Made by a program: the position numbers and the translations under genes | The notes under the pieces: generated by a model | Told to the model about the DNA's origin: nothing | What the model saw: only the letters and a program-made list of their open reading frames with translations | Database searches by the model: none | Shown: positions 18,190 through 28,317 of the stretch, in pieces | How the letters are laid out: each line of letters begins with the position of its first letter | Numbering within the stretch: the stretch's first letter is position 1 | Origin: Bradyrhizobium sp. Gha | GTDB taxonomy: Bacteria; Pseudomonadota; Alphaproteobacteria; Rhizobiales; Xanthobacteraceae | Direction: 5' to 3' | NCBI RefSeq assembly: GCF_900113735.1 | Contig: NZ_FOQM01000006.1 | Location: 1-64,000, forward strand | Length of the DNA stretch: 64,000 nt

Positions 18190-18882
18190 CTACGCGCTCA
18201 CCATGGCATGAACCCGCTCGCAATGCGTGACGAGGTTCTCGTGCGCATCGACGAACGCCTTCAGCGGCGTCGGGATCGGAAAATAATGGATGTTCGCGAT
18301 GAAGCCGTAGATCCCGGCATCACAGCTGGTCGGCCGCTCGCCATCGACGAAACCGTTCGCCGGAACGATCTCGGCGAGTACCTGTAAATCGGCAAGCCCT
18401 CGCGCGTAGGCCTGCTCCGGCGTGTAGCGGCCGATGCCCTGATAGCGATAGCGCTCGGCATTGTAAGCCTTCGCCTTCTCGAATCCATCTGCGTCGATCT
18501 GCGGATGCTCCGCCATGAAGCCGTCGCGAAACGCCGGATAATAGCGCTCGTCCTTCCAGCGCGAATAGGACATCACCCAGTAGAGATCGTCCAGCATGCG
18601 GGTGACGAAATGATGGGTGCGGCGCTGCGCCGGCGACAGCGCGGCGTCGATGGTGAGGTGATATCTAGCGATCGCATGCGCAATGATCGTCTCGCTGTCG
18701 CCGATGCTCTCGCCGTCGTCGACGATATAAGGCAGCTGCCCGCGCGGTGCCGCGGAGGCATCGAACACGTGCTCATGCACGAACGGAACGCCCGACAGTT
18801 TCAGGAAGGCGTAGACCTTGAGCCCATAGCCGTTGTTGTCGGCGACACCGAACAATTGCGGGTAGGAATAGAGGGTCAGCAT
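18190..18882 (-). CDS. Glutathione S-transferase-like protein
   Basis: From ATG 18882 the protein has 230 residues. The N-terminal thioredoxin-like half (about 1-75) begins MLTLYSYPQLFGV and carries the substrate-side pattern LPYIVDDGESIGDSETI (about 50-66), with the Glu-Ser pair that binds the glutathione gamma-glutamyl group. The helical C-terminal half (about 85-225) includes GERPTSCDAGIYGFIANI, where Asp caps the core helix. The pattern leans to the metaxin/Faxc-like branch rather than classical detoxifying GSTs. Substrate and glutathione use are unproven. Confidence 0.82.
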   Translation of the reverse strand: MLTLYSYPQLFGVADNNGYGLKVYAFLKLSGVPFVHEHVFDASAAPRGQLPYIVDDGESIGDSETIIAHAIARYHLTIDAALSPAQRRTHHFVTRMLDDLYWVMSYSRWKDERYYPAFRDGFMAEHPQIDADGFEKAKAYNAERYRYQGIGRYTPEQAYARGLADLQVLAEIVPANGFVDGERPTSCDAGIYGFIANIHYFPIPTPLKAFVDAHENLVTHCERVHAMVSA

Positions 18883-18925
18883 GATGGCACCTCTTTGCAC
18901 ACGTCAATCGAGCCGGTCGCCCCTT

Positions 18926-18954
18926 GATCACCTCTCCCTCCGGGAGAGGTGATC
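18926..18954. repeat. Short perfect hairpin
   Basis: GATCACCTCTCCC pairs with GGGAGAGGTGATC around a 2-4 base loop. It lies between two minus-strand genes. Similar CTCTCCCGC/GCGGGAGAG hairpins occur at about 46600 and 46740. Confidence 0.7.
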
Positions 18955-18997
18955 CAAGTCCGCGGCTCACATCGGTACAATCAATCTCATCTCGCTC

Positions 18998-19390
18998 TCA
19001 GCGCGCCGACAGCTTGGCCTTGTCGTCGGTGGTGGCAGCCTGTGCGCGCTTGCTGGAGCGGATCATCAGGAACGAGCCCGACGTGCCGGGCAGCCGCCAG
19101 CGCCCGTCGATCTCGGTCGCCTCGCCATTCATGATGCCGTCGTACTGGACGATGTCGAAGCCGTAACCCGGTGGCTCGTAGCGCTTGACGAACGACACGG
19201 CGTGGCCCGAGCGATGGCCAGTAATCGAGGCGTTATGGGTGCGCAGCGGGCAGCGCGGGTTCGAGCACGGCTCGGTGACGCCGCCGCTTAGCGCGCCGCC
19301 GGCCTCGACCAGCGTCGCCGTGAAGGTGACCATGCCCGTGCCGGGCTGGATGTAAGTGCCGTCCCAGACACCGGAGAGATCGTCGCTCAT
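18998..19390 (-). CDS. Hypothetical beta-rich protein (130 aa)
   Basis: No family was recognised. From ATG 19390 the product begins MSDDLSGVWDGTY. It is rich in beta-forming residues (GTGMVTFTATLVEAGGALSG; IDGRWRLPGTSGSFLMIR) and looks like a small beta-barrel of the kind that starts with a G-x-W motif, as in lipocalin-like folds. Two cysteines lie in PCSNPRCPL. No signal peptide is visible. An alternative ATG at 19411 has a poorer context. Confidence 0.6.
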   Translation of the reverse strand: MSDDLSGVWDGTYIQPGTGMVTFTATLVEAGGALSGGVTEPCSNPRCPLRTHNASITGHRSGHAVSFVKRYEPPGYGFDIVQYDGIMNGEATEIDGRWRLPGTSGSFLMIRSSKRAQAATTDDKAKLSAR

Positions 19391-19601
19391 TTGCGGCGGC
19401 TTCCTCGACATGATGCCCGCCGGGTGAGGCCCGGCCGTTCCACTCTGTGCTTCCACTCAAAGTCGTATCGCTGCCATCAAGCGCTTGCAAGTGTCTGCGC
19501 GCGGCGTCGATCGATCGGAGGAGGCCTAACAAGCCGGTGATCCGCGTCGCCAACTCGTTTGGGATCGCTATACTGTCTGACGTCAGCAGGATGGTGATCT
19601 C

Positions 19602-20330
19602 ATGGCAAGGCAATTGGAAGGCAAGGTTGCGACCGTCACCGGAGCTGCGTCGGGCATCGGGCTCGCGAGTGCCGAGGCGATGCTGGCCGCCGGCGCGCGC
19701 GTGGTGATGGTCGACCGCGACGAGGCGGCGCTCAACGCGCTCTGCGACAAGCATGGCGACGCCGTGATCCCGCTGGTTATCGACCTGCTCGATCCCAGGG
19801 ATTGCGCAACGCTGCTCCCGCGCGTCCTGGAAACGGCAGGGCAGCTCGACATCCTGCACGCGAATGCAGGCAGCTATGTCGGGGGCGATCTGGTCGATGC
19901 TGACACTATCGCGATCGACCGGATGCTGAACCTGAACGTCAACGTCGTGATGAAGAACGTGCACGACGTGCTGCCGCACATGATCGCGCGCCGGACCGGC
20001 GACATCATCGTCACCAGCTCGCTGGCGGCGCATTTTCCGACGCCGTGGGAGCCGGTCTATGCGTCGTCCAAATGGGCCATCAACTGCTTCGTGCAGACCG
20101 TGCGGCGCCAGGTCTTCAAGCACGGCATCCGTGTCGGCTCGATCTCGCCCGGCCCCGTCGTCACCGCGCTGCTCGCGGACTGGCCGGCCGAGAAGCTGAA
20201 GGACGCCAGGGACTCAGGCAGCCTGCTGGAGGCCAGCGAAGTCGCCGACGTGGTGATGTTCATGCTGACCCGTCCGCGCGGCATGACCATCCGCGACGTG
20301 GTGATGATGCCGACGAATTTCGATCTGTAG
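19602..20330 (+). CDS. SDR oxidoreductase, probable ribitol 2-dehydrogenase
   Basis: This 242-residue SDR has TGAASGIG (about 13-20), Asp37 for NAD, HANAG (about 88-92) in place of NNAG, catalytic Ser in VTSSLA (about 140) and YASSK (about 153-157). HANAGSYVGGDL, WEPVYASSK, GPVVTALL and the closing IRDVVMMPTNFDL track ribitol 2-dehydrogenase (EC 1.1.1.56) along its length. That enzyme converts ribitol to D-ribulose with NAD. No sugar transporter or ribulokinase lies beside it, so the pathway is not shown. A TATACT box at 19569-19574 could be a promoter -10. Confidence 0.82.
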   Translation: MARQLEGKVATVTGAASGIGLASAEAMLAAGARVVMVDRDEAALNALCDKHGDAVIPLVIDLLDPRDCATLLPRVLETAGQLDILHANAGSYVGGDLVDADTIAIDRMLNLNVNVVMKNVHDVLPHMIARRTGDIIVTSSLAAHFPTPWEPVYASSKWAINCFVQTVRRQVFKHGIRVGSISPGPVVTALLADWPAEKLKDARDSGSLLEASEVADVVMFMLTRPRGMTIRDVVMMPTNFDL

Positions 20331-20340
20331 GCGCGGGCTC

Positions 20341-20490
20341 GTAGGGTGGGTTAGCCGCCCGCAAGCGCGGTCGTGAACCAAGCGAAAATGCAAGGCGTAA
20401 CCCACCACTTACGTTTCCGCGGCGACAGAAGCGGTGCGTTACGCCGCGCGGTCCGCGCTTCGCGCAGCCGCGCAGCTAACCCACCCTACG
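20341..20490. repeat. Palindromic intergenic repeat, family D
   Basis: The element begins GTAGGGTGGGTTAGC and ends with the inverted CTAACCCACCCTACG. Its right edge supplies the stop codon of the Mug-type glycosylase gene (CTA, 20486-20488, read on the minus strand). Confidence 0.85.
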
Positions 20491-21004
20491 AATCAGACCC
20501 AATCCACTTCGCCAACTCCCGCCAGGGCGCCGACGTCCAATGCCCCGACGCCGCACCCGATGGCGACGGCAGCACGAAAATTTCCGGCAGGCTGGCATCC
20601 CGCATCTGCCGCCCCAGCGAAATCTCGTTCGACGGCCTGCCGTAAAACAAGCTCGCCGCCTTCTTGCTCGTGAACGCAATCGTCTTCGGCCGGTAGCTGT
20701 CGATCTTGGCCCTGAAGCTTGATACGTCAATCGTGTCAGGTGCGATCTGGTGATCCATTCCCGCACCCGATTTGGAGAGATCGGTGAAGCCGATCCCGAG
20801 ATCGATCAGCGCGGCGAACTCGCTCGGCTGATAGCGCCGCGGCGTGATCCCGGACTCATGGAGCGCGCGCCAGAAGCGGTTGCCGGGATGGGCGTAGTAG
20901 TGCCCAAGCTCGGCCGAACGCGTCGAGGCGGCGGTGCCGACGAAGACGAGGCGGAGGTTGGGGCGGAGTTGATCGGGGAGGCGGTAGAGGGCGGCTACGG
21001 GCAC
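20486..21004 (-). CDS. mug: Mismatch-specific uracil/thymine DNA glycosylase, Mug-like
   Basis: The product resembles the Mug/TDG branch of uracil-DNA glycosylases. It has LVFVGTAAST as the catalytic beta-strand region, YYAHPGNRFW (binding of the flipped base) and LPSPSGA for minor-groove contact. It excises uracil or damaged bases from mismatches. No ATG is near: GTG at 21004 gives about 172 residues and begins at the conserved region, whereas the longer open frame (to 21139) is encoded by repeat DNA (AANPP repeats). The stop codon also comes from a repeat. The usual Asn in the GINPG motif is replaced by Thr/Ala, so activity should be tested. Confidence 0.78.
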   Translation of the reverse strand: MPVAALYRLPDQLRPNLRLVFVGTAASTRSAELGHYYAHPGNRFWRALHESGITPRRYQPSEFAALIDLGIGFTDLSKSGAGMDHQIAPDTIDVSSFRAKIDSYRPKTIAFTSKKAASLFYGRPSNEISLGRQMRDASLPEIFVLPSPSGAASGHWTSAPWRELAKWIGSDS

Positions 21005-21025
21005 GTCGATTGTCCGTCGGATTTC

Positions 21026-21240
21026 GTAGGGTGGGTTAGCCGCCCACAAGCGTGATCGTTCAACACGCGACGGCGCAAGGCGTAACCCACCACGTCTGGA
21101 GTGGCTTCGGATGACAAGTGGTGGGTTGGCCGCCCACAAGTTTGGGCGTTCAACATGCGACGGCGCAAGGCGTAACCCACCATGTCTAGAGAGGCTTTGA
21201 ATGCAAGATGGTGGGTTACGCTACGCTAACCCACCCTACG
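21026..21240. repeat. Compound palindromic repeat, family D (multiple units)
   Basis: GTAGGGTGGGTTAGCCGCCC starts the element. GCGTAACCCACCA and GGTGGGTTGGC motifs recur within it, and it closes with CTAACCCACCCTACG. It looks like two or three family D units joined head to tail next to the glycosylase gene start. Confidence 0.8.
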
Positions 21241-21567
21241 GCTGCGCTGGCCTGCCGAAGGATGAGACTCGAGAGTCTGCAGCGGGTCAACCGCGTCGGT
21301 CTAGCCCCGTTTAAGTGAGGTCGGTCTACCTCTGGCAGCCGACATATCCTCGACCGTCGGATGCGGCAGCGAAGGGCCTGGGCGGACTCGTGCGCCGCAA
21401 CAAAGCAGCACCGTTAGTCGAGATGCGGCAGTGTCGCTGTCGCTTGCGAAGCTTGAACCAAACTCAATCGACGAAGACAAATCTTCATCGAGATTGCATT
21501 GAGGCTCGCTCCTCAAAGTAGCTCGTACATGCCTCTTGGACATTTCACACAATGATGGAGGTAGCCA
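21241..21567. other. Gene-free region
   Basis: About 330 bases with no supported gene. It holds the leader of the next gene, including GGAGGTAGCCA before its ATG. Nothing else was recognised. Confidence 0.5.
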
Positions 21568-21867
21568 ATGCCGATCGTTCAATTCACTCGCTTCAAGACC
21601 GAGAAGCCCGAGGAAATGACCCGGGTCGTCAGGCAGGCGAAGAAAATCTTCGAGAAACACGGTGCGGAATTTCTTCGGCTGTCCCGCTTCCACACCGGCC
21701 CGTGGGCTGGAGAGTTGCTGGTGACGACGCGCTACGCCAATTGGGAAGTTTACGGTAAAGTGCAGGAGGCCGTGTCAAAGGACGCGGAGTTCGCGCAGGT
21801 GTATGCGGATGGACTGAAGCTTGCGGAACTAACGGGCCGTAATATCGCTGTCAGCATCGATCTGTAG
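21568..21867 (+). CDS. Small ferredoxin-like-fold (dimeric alpha-beta barrel) protein
   Basis: The 99-residue product starts MPIVQFTRFK behind GGAGG at a good spacing. The pattern of strand, helix (EEMTRVVRQAKKIFEKHG), strand (LRLSRFHTGPWAGELLVTTRY), helix (YGKVQEAVSKDAEFAQVYADG) and a final strand (NIAVSID) fits the dimeric alpha-beta barrel group seen in NIPSNAP- and ABM-like proteins. No named family was assigned with confidence. No signal peptide; probably a cytoplasmic dimer. A terminator follows. Confidence 0.72.
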   Translation: MPIVQFTRFKTEKPEEMTRVVRQAKKIFEKHGAEFLRLSRFHTGPWAGELLVTTRYANWEVYGKVQEAVSKDAEFAQVYADGLKLAELTGRNIAVSIDL

Positions 21868-21900
21868 TCGGAGCGCCGCTCGGCGAACCACGTCAAGCGA

Positions 21901-21937
21901 GGAGGCCGCCGGACACATTGCCGGCGGCCTTCTTTCT
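21901..21937 (+). terminator. Rho-independent terminator
   Basis: GAGGCCGCCGG pairs with CCGGCGGCCTTC around an 8-base loop and is followed by TTCTTTCT. Confidence 0.85.
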
Positions 21938-22160
21938 AGTCCGATGGATTGCACTGCATTACGGCCTCGCCAACCAAGACTCAGGGTCATTCGCGTCGGT
22001 CGGGACGCATGCCAGCCCCTTCCGGTGGACAGGGAGCACCGTTCATTCACATCGGAGACATTCCCCGGAGTGCATCGCTGCTCCAGGTTTATGTTGGTGT
22101 TCTGTGGCAAGGAGAGGTGCTTGCTGGTCCGCTGGAGAGGTACGCGTAGAGCTTTTTCCC

Positions 22161-22187
22161 GAAAACGGGCGCCTTGGCGCCCGTTTC
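22161..22187 (-). terminator. Terminator of the thiamine operon
   Basis: AAACGGGCGCC (22163-22173) and GGCGCCCGTTT (22176-22186) form a hairpin 50 bases after the thiC stop, with a short T run on the minus strand. The plus-strand stretch 21938-22235 holds no convincing gene. Confidence 0.6.
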
Positions 22188-22235
22188 AACACTAACGAAA
22201 TTGTTGCAGGAGAAGAGCGGGCTTAGCCATCCCCC

Positions 22236-24146
<1,911 letters not shown>

Positions 24147-24186
24147 TTAGTTCGTTGGTATCGCTGAGCGAGCGACAAATACCGCC

Positions 24187-24286
24187 GTCATCCCCGCGAA
24201 AGCGGGGATCCAGTATTCCAGAGGCGGTGATGAGATGCGGATAGGCTGCGGCGTACTGGATCGCCCGGTCAAGCCGGGCGATGACA
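24187..24286. repeat. Palindromic intergenic repeat, family C, inside the thi operon
   Basis: GTCATCCCCGCGAAAGCGGG starts the element and an inverted GCCCGGTCAAGCCGGGCGAT closes it, with GGATCCAGTATTCCAGAG between. It separates thiE from thiC. Sister copies lie at 25751-25851 and 58287-58402. Confidence 0.88.
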
Positions 24287-24313
24287 GTTGAAGGGGTGGA
24301 GAGGGCGTGACCA

Positions 24314-24958
24314 TTACGCGGCCTCCTTTGACGCGCCGAGCCATTGCCGCACCCGTGCATCTGGGTCGGGGTTCTGGGTGACATCGGAAACCACCGCGAT
24401 GGAATCCGCGCCCGCGGCAAAGATCTCCGCGGCGTGCTCGAACTTGATGCCGCCGATCGCGACCAGCGGAATGTTGCCGATGCGCTTCTTCCATGCCGTG
24501 ATCTTCGGAACGCCCTGCGGCGCGAAGCGCATCGATTTGAGCGTGGTGAAGAAGATCGGGCCGAGCGCGACGTAATCGGGCTTGGCCTTCAGCGCGGTCG
24601 CGAGCTCTTCGTCGTCATGGGTGGAGATGCCGAGCGACAGGCCGGCGTCGCGAATCGCCTCGAGGTCGGCGTCGACGAGATCCTCCTGGCCGAGATGCAG
24701 ATATTTTGCGCCGGCGACGATCGCCGCGCGCCAATAGTCGTTCACGACCAGCTTGGCTTGCGTGCCCCTGGTGATCGCCAGCGCATCGGTGACGATCTGC
24801 AACGCGTCGGCATCGTCGAGCGCTTTCGCGCGCAGCTGAATGGTGCCGACGCCGAGCTTGGTCAGCCGCTCGACCCAGGCCAGGCTGTCGACGACAGGGT
24901 AAAAACGATCAGGATACGCGTTGCGATCAGGATACGCGTTGCGATCAGGATACGGCAT
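24314..24958 (-). CDS. thiE: Thiamine phosphate synthase
   Basis: The product joins hydroxymethylpyrimidine pyrophosphate and thiazole phosphate to form thiamine phosphate. The TIM-barrel motifs are present: [10 protein letters not shown] (about 40-49), VVNDYWRAA (about 76-84) and HLGQEDL (about 93-99), and GPIFFTTLK (about 132-140). ATG 24958 gives 214 residues and overlaps the end of thiG by 14 bases, implying translational coupling; a TTG at 24976 is an alternative. The first residues contain the hexapeptide repeat NAYPDR, encoded by an 18-base tandem repeat at 24907-24954. This N-terminal insertion is unusual. Confidence 0.94.
   Translation of the reverse strand: MPYPDRNAYPDRNAYPDRFYPVVDSLAWVERLTKLGVGTIQLRAKALDDADALQIVTDALAITRGTQAKLVVNDYWRAAIVAGAKYLHLGQEDLVDADLEAIRDAGLSLGISTHDDEELATALKAKPDYVALGPIFFTTLKSMRFAPQGVPKITAWKKRIGNIPLVAIGGIKFEHAAEIFAAGADSIAVVSDVTQNPDPDARVRQWLGASKEAA
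24907..24954. repeat. 18-base tandem repeat in thiE N-terminus
   Basis: GATCAGGATACGCGTTGC occurs twice in perfect tandem (24907-24924, 24925-24942), with a 12-base partial third copy. The stop codon of thiG (24945-24947) lies inside the third copy. Confidence 0.9.
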
Positions 24959-25727
24959 GCCAGAACGGGGTCCCAACGACAGGGGTGGAGGGGGAGGCGA
25001 AGTCGCGGGCGTTCATCAGCCCAGCCTCAAAGGCGGTGCGGCCGGCCTCGCAGCCGAGGCGGAAAGCCTTGGCCATGGCGACGGGATCGGCGGCCTTTGC
25101 AATGGCCGTGTTGAGCAGCACGGCGTCGTAGCCGAGCTCGAGTGCTTCGGCCGCGTGGCTCGGCGCGCCCAGGCCGGCGTCCACCACCAGCGTGATGTCG
25201 GGCTGCCGCTCGCGCAGCAGCTTCAGCGCATCGCGGTTGATGATGCCCTTGGCGCTGCCGATGGGCGCGGCCCACGGCATGACGACTTTGCAGCCGGCAT
25301 CGACCAGCCGGTTCGCGACCGAGAGGTCTTCCGTGCAATAGGGGAACACTTCAAAGCCGTCCTTGATCAGGATGGTGGCGGCTTCGACGAGGCCGACGAC
25401 GTCAGGCTGGAGCGTGTCGTTGTCGGCGATGACTTCGAGCTTGATCCAGCTCGTGCCGAACAATTCGCGCGCGAGCTTGGCCGTGGTCACGGCCTCGCGG
25501 ACGCTGCGGCAGCCGGCCGTGTTCGGCAGCACTGATACGTCGAGCTCGCGGATCAGCTTCCAGAACGCGTCGCCGGTTTTGCCGCCGGCGGATTCGCGCC
25601 GCAGCGACACCGTGACGATGTTCGAGCCGGAGGCGCGGATCGCATCCTGCATGATCGCAGGGGAGGGATAGAGCGCGCTGCCGATCAGCAGGCGGGAGGC
25701 GAATTGCTTGCCGTAGAAGGTCACCAT
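24945..25727 (-). CDS. thiG: Thiazole synthase
   Basis: This 260-residue TIM-barrel enzyme builds the thiazole phosphate from deoxyxylulose phosphate, dehydroglycine and ThiS thiocarboxylate. The lysine of IKLEVIAD (about 107) matches the Schiff-base residue. Other conserved blocks are [10 protein letters not shown] (about 157-166), [17 protein letters not shown] (about 188-204) and [14 protein letters not shown]. It follows thiS after 154 bases that contain a palindromic repeat, and overlaps thiE. Length matches the family. Confidence 0.96.
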   Translation of the reverse strand: MVTFYGKQFASRLLIGSALYPSPAIMQDAIRASGSNIVTVSLRRESAGGKTGDAFWKLIRELDVSVLPNTAGCRSVREAVTTAKLARELFGTSWIKLEVIADNDTLQPDVVGLVEAATILIKDGFEVFPYCTEDLSVANRLVDAGCKVVMPWAAPIGSAKGIINRDALKLLRERQPDITLVVDAGLGAPSHAAEALELGYDAVLLNTAIAKAADPVAMAKAFRLGCEAGRTAFEAGLMNARDFASPSTPVVGTPFWHAVS

Positions 25728-25750
25728 GAGGGTGTCTCCTCAATCGACCC

Positions 25751-25851
25751 TGTCTTCCCCGCGAAAGCGGGGATCCAGTATTCCAGAGGCCGTGCCGTGA
25801 TACGGAGGAGCCGCGGCGTACCGGATCGCCCGATCAAGTCGGGCGATGACA
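25751..25851. repeat. Palindromic intergenic repeat, family C, inside the thi operon
   Basis: CCCCGCGAAAGCGGGGATCC opens the element and CGATCAAGTCGGGCGATGAC closes it. It lies in the thiS-thiG gap and is closely related to the copy in the thiE-thiC gap. Confidence 0.88.
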
Positions 25852-25881
25852 GCGGAGTGTGTGGCGGGTACTTCATTTCGG

Positions 25882-26079
25882 TCACCCTCCCTGCCGCGGC
25901 GTGATGATTTCGATCTCGTCGCCGGCCTTGAGGTGGGTCTCGGCCCAGCGGCTTTTCGGCACGACGTCGTAATTCAGCGCGATGGCGAAATGGGTGCCCT
26001 CGTAGTCGAGCTCCGAGAGCAGCGCGTCGACGCTGGCCGAGTTTATCTCCCGCTGCTCACCATTCACGATCACGCGCAT
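25882..26079 (-). CDS. thiS: Sulfur carrier protein ThiS
   Basis: The 65-residue protein has the ubiquitin-like ThiS fold and ends in Gly-Gly (RQGG), the tail that is adenylated by ThiF and turned into a thiocarboxylate. It delivers sulfur to ThiG. Its start overlaps the end of thiO by 10 bases. No thiF is seen in the operon, so activation must come from a gene elsewhere, such as a MoeB/ThiF-type enzyme. Confidence 0.95.
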   Translation of the reverse strand: MRVIVNGEQREINSASVDALLSELDYEGTHFAIALNYDVVPKSRWAETHLKAGDEIEIITPRQGG

Positions 26080-27095
26080 TGCATCACCTCATTGTCGATC
26101 TGGCCGCGCTCGACATAGGCGAGCGTCAACTCGGCGAGCGCGGGGGCAAGCAGGAAGCCGTGGCGGTAGAGCCCGTTGACGCTGATCTTGCCGCCGCCCA
26201 CGCCGATGCGTGGCAGATTGTCTGGGAAAGCCGGGCGAAGGCCCGAGCCGAATTCGACGATGCGCGCCTCGCCAAAGGCGGGATGCACGGCATAGGCGGC
26301 ACCGAGCAGCTCCAGCGCGGAGCGGACGCTGACGCCGGTGTCCCCGGTCTCGATCGAGGTCGCGCCCAGCATGAACAGATTGTCCTCGCGCGGGATCACG
26401 TAAAGCGGCCAGCGCGGATGGATCAGGCGGACCGGGCGCGCCAGCTGCACCTCGCTGGTCTCGATCAGGATCATCTCGCCCTTGACGCCGCGCAGCTCGC
26501 TTTGCTCGTCGCGCGCGGACATGCCGCGGCAGTCGATCACCAGAGCTTCAGGATCAAGCCTGCCGAGATCTTTGGCAGTGACATCGCTGCCGAACCTGAT
26601 GGTGCCGCCGGCGGCGACGATGCGCGCGTGCAGTTTCGGCAGCACGCGGCGCGGCTCGACATGCCCCTCGGTCGGGAAGAACAGCGCATCGCGGAAGCGG
26701 CCCTCCAGCGACGGCTCGAGCGCGGCAAGGCCTGCGGCATCAAGCCGGCGGTGCCCCTCGGTCATCCGGGCAAAGCGCTCGAAGTCGTTGCGCTCGCGCG
26801 GATGGGCGACGACGAGCGAGCCGTTGAAGGGCGTATCCGGCAGCTCGCGCCGCCAGAGATCGAGCGAGCGCAGGCCGAGCCTGGAAATGACGGGTTCGGC
26901 GACCTCCGCCTCGCAATAGGGCGCCAGCATGCCGCCGGCCCAATGGCTGGTGGAACAGGTCATGGCCGCGTCACCGCGCTCGTGGAGCGTCACGGCATGG
27001 CCGGCCTGCGCGAACAACAGCGCCTGCCAGGCGCCCGCAATGCCTGCGCCGATGATGGATACCGGTGAATCCGCTAGCTTGGTCGTCTGCAACAT
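26070..27095 (-). CDS. thiO: Glycine oxidase ThiO
   Basis: This 341-residue flavoprotein has the FAD dinucleotide motif IGAGIAGAWQ (about 15-24) and the DAO-type fold. The C-terminal half includes RPAFPDNLPRIG and YRHGFLLAPALAEL, typical of ThiO. It oxidises glycine to the imine (dehydroglycine) used by ThiG. It is the first gene of the operon. The ATG at 27095 lies right after a TPP riboswitch whose closing helix contains the ribosome site, so it should be switched off at the translation level when thiamine pyrophosphate is plentiful. Confidence 0.93.
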   Translation of the reverse strand: MLQTTKLADSPVSIIGAGIAGAWQALLFAQAGHAVTLHERGDAAMTCSTSHWAGGMLAPYCEAEVAEPVISRLGLRSLDLWRRELPDTPFNGSLVVAHPRERNDFERFARMTEGHRRLDAAGLAALEPSLEGRFRDALFFPTEGHVEPRRVLPKLHARIVAAGGTIRFGSDVTAKDLGRLDPEALVIDCRGMSARDEQSELRGVKGEMILIETSEVQLARPVRLIHPRWPLYVIPREDNLFMLGATSIETGDTGVSVRSALELLGAAYAVHPAFGEARIVEFGSGLRPAFPDNLPRIGVGGGKISVNGLYRHGFLLAPALAELTLAYVERGQIDNEVMQCA

Positions 27096-27099
27096 CCCT

Positions 27100-27223
27100 G
27101 TCCCTTCGCCGGCATGACCCGGATCAGGTTCAAAGGGTCACCGCGGTCCTGGGCAGGCTTGCCGAAGTGCAGGCTTGCCCATTTAGCGGTATCTCAGCTC
27201 CTCCTCGGAGCACCCCTCGGAAC
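27100..27223 (-). promoter_or_regulatory. TPP riboswitch (THI element) controlling thiO
   Basis: Read on the minus strand, the conserved core is AGGGGTGCTC, then CTGAGAT, then ACCCTTTGAACCTGAT and GGGTCATGCCGGCGAAGGGA. These are the hallmark segments of the thiamine pyrophosphate riboswitch. The closing helix can form between GTTCC (27223-27219) and GGGAC (27104-27100). The likely ribosome site AAGGGA, 5 bases before the ATG, lies in the 3' strand, so ligand binding should hide it. Confidence 0.95.
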
Positions 27224-27285
27224 GGCTCTAATGTAGGCTTGTGGGGGCCTGTGTCAACGCAGAAGGCTGCGCCCCGGAACGACGG

Positions 27286-27831
27286 TCAGTCGTGCGGCGC
27301 CTGCGCCCGCGCGTTGCGGAGATGCTGGCCGAGCTTCCGGTGCGGCACGGTGCCGAACATCGGCTGCGGATTGCCATTGGGCTCGAGCCAGGCCTGATTG
27401 CTGGTCTCGAAGCTCGCCTGTTGCACCATCTCCTGCCGCTGACGCTTTGCAGCGTAGTAATAGCCGCCCGCGAAATAACGCACGGCGCGGTCGTGGTCGC
27501 CATTGGCGGCGTGGTAAGCGCCCGCGAGATATTTCACCGCATAGGTGAGATTGGTGTTGGGGTCGCGCAGGCCGGCGGCATCGCCGGTGTAGCCGAGGCC
27601 GCGGGCGGTCGCGAGCTTGATCTGCATCAGCCCGATGGTGCCGCCATGGCCGACCAGGCCCGGCTGATAGCGGCTCTCGCGCATGATGACGCGATGCACC
27701 AGCGCCTCCGGCACGCCGTTGGCGTGCGCATGCATCGCGACCATCTCGGCGTATTCGGCCTGGCCGGCGAATGCGGCTTGCGGCGACACCAGTGCAGCCG
27801 CAGCGAGAACGGCAATACGCAAGATTTTCAT
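27286..27831 (-). CDS. Small lytic transglycosylase (SLT domain)
   Basis: The 181-residue product has a signal peptide (about 1-22, ending AFA). A Slt70-type domain follows (about 28-130), with catalytic Glu in RESRYQP (about 52) and the GLMQIKLATARGLGY motif (about 67-81). NPNTNLTYAVKYLAGAY and AVRYFAGGYYYA complete the fold. It should cleave peptidoglycan glycan strands in the periplasm. The stretch after 140 is Pro/Arg-rich and of low complexity. It stands alone upstream of the thi operon. Confidence 0.88.
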   Translation of the reverse strand: MKILRIAVLAAAALVSPQAAFAGQAEYAEMVAMHAHANGVPEALVHRVIMRESRYQPGLVGHGGTIGLMQIKLATARGLGYTGDAAGLRDPNTNLTYAVKYLAGAYHAANGDHDRAVRYFAGGYYYAAKRQRQEMVQQASFETSNQAWLEPNGNPQPMFGTVPHRKLGQHLRNARAQAPHD

Positions 27832-28055
27832 TTAAATGTTCCTCGGCCGAACGGACCTGCACCCATGCGCGTTAGGCCGTGGGAACACGGCGATGATGTG
27901 GCGAAACGCCGCCAGCGGTGATTTTCGCCGGGCCGTCGTTTTTACGACTCAAACCTGGGTTAGGTTCAGCGCTGGCGGAGTGCACTACGCGACAGCAGGT
28001 CTGTCCATTCGTGCATTCGCCCAAAAATCCTCAAGCAGCATTCGGGAGGACGTCC

Positions 28056-28256
28056 ATGACCCGAGCAGATATCGGCGACATCCCCACGCAGAACCCGTGC
28101 GCACAATGCGGCACACCGATCCCGTTCCCGGACTGGATCGAGCCGGGCGAGGGGCGCATCTCCTATCTCTGGAAATGTCAGGATTGCGGTTACCGCTTCG
28201 AGGCAGTCGCGGTCTACGAAGAGCCGGTCGTCGAATATCCGCCGCTTGCAGCTTGA
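28056..28256 (+). CDS. Small zinc-ribbon protein (66 aa)
   Basis: From ATG 28056, with GGGAGGA 5 bases upstream, the product carries CAQC and CQDC (positions about 15-18 and 41-44), the four cysteines of a zinc ribbon, with aromatic residues around the second knuckle (WKCQDCGYRFEAV). No signal peptide. It may bind zinc for structural or nucleic-acid contacts. No family name was assigned. Confidence 0.78.
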   Translation: MTRADIGDIPTQNPCAQCGTPIPFPDWIEPGEGRISYLWKCQDCGYRFEAVAVYEEPVVEYPPLAA

Positions 28257-28270
28257 GTTGCCCTAGGACG

Positions 28271-28317
28271 GCATGATCTTTTCGGAAAACCGCTTCACAC
28301 TTTTCCGGAGTCATGCC
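28271..28317. repeat. Palindromic intergenic repeat, family E
   Basis: GCATGATCTTTTCGGAAAAC and an inverted partner ending CCGGAGTCATGC flank CGCTTCACA. A copy in the opposite orientation is at 32655-32706. Confidence 0.8.

Noticed and set aside
21949..22149. 66-codon frame between two terminators
   Set aside because: No ribosome site or recognised family; two other frames there are equally open.
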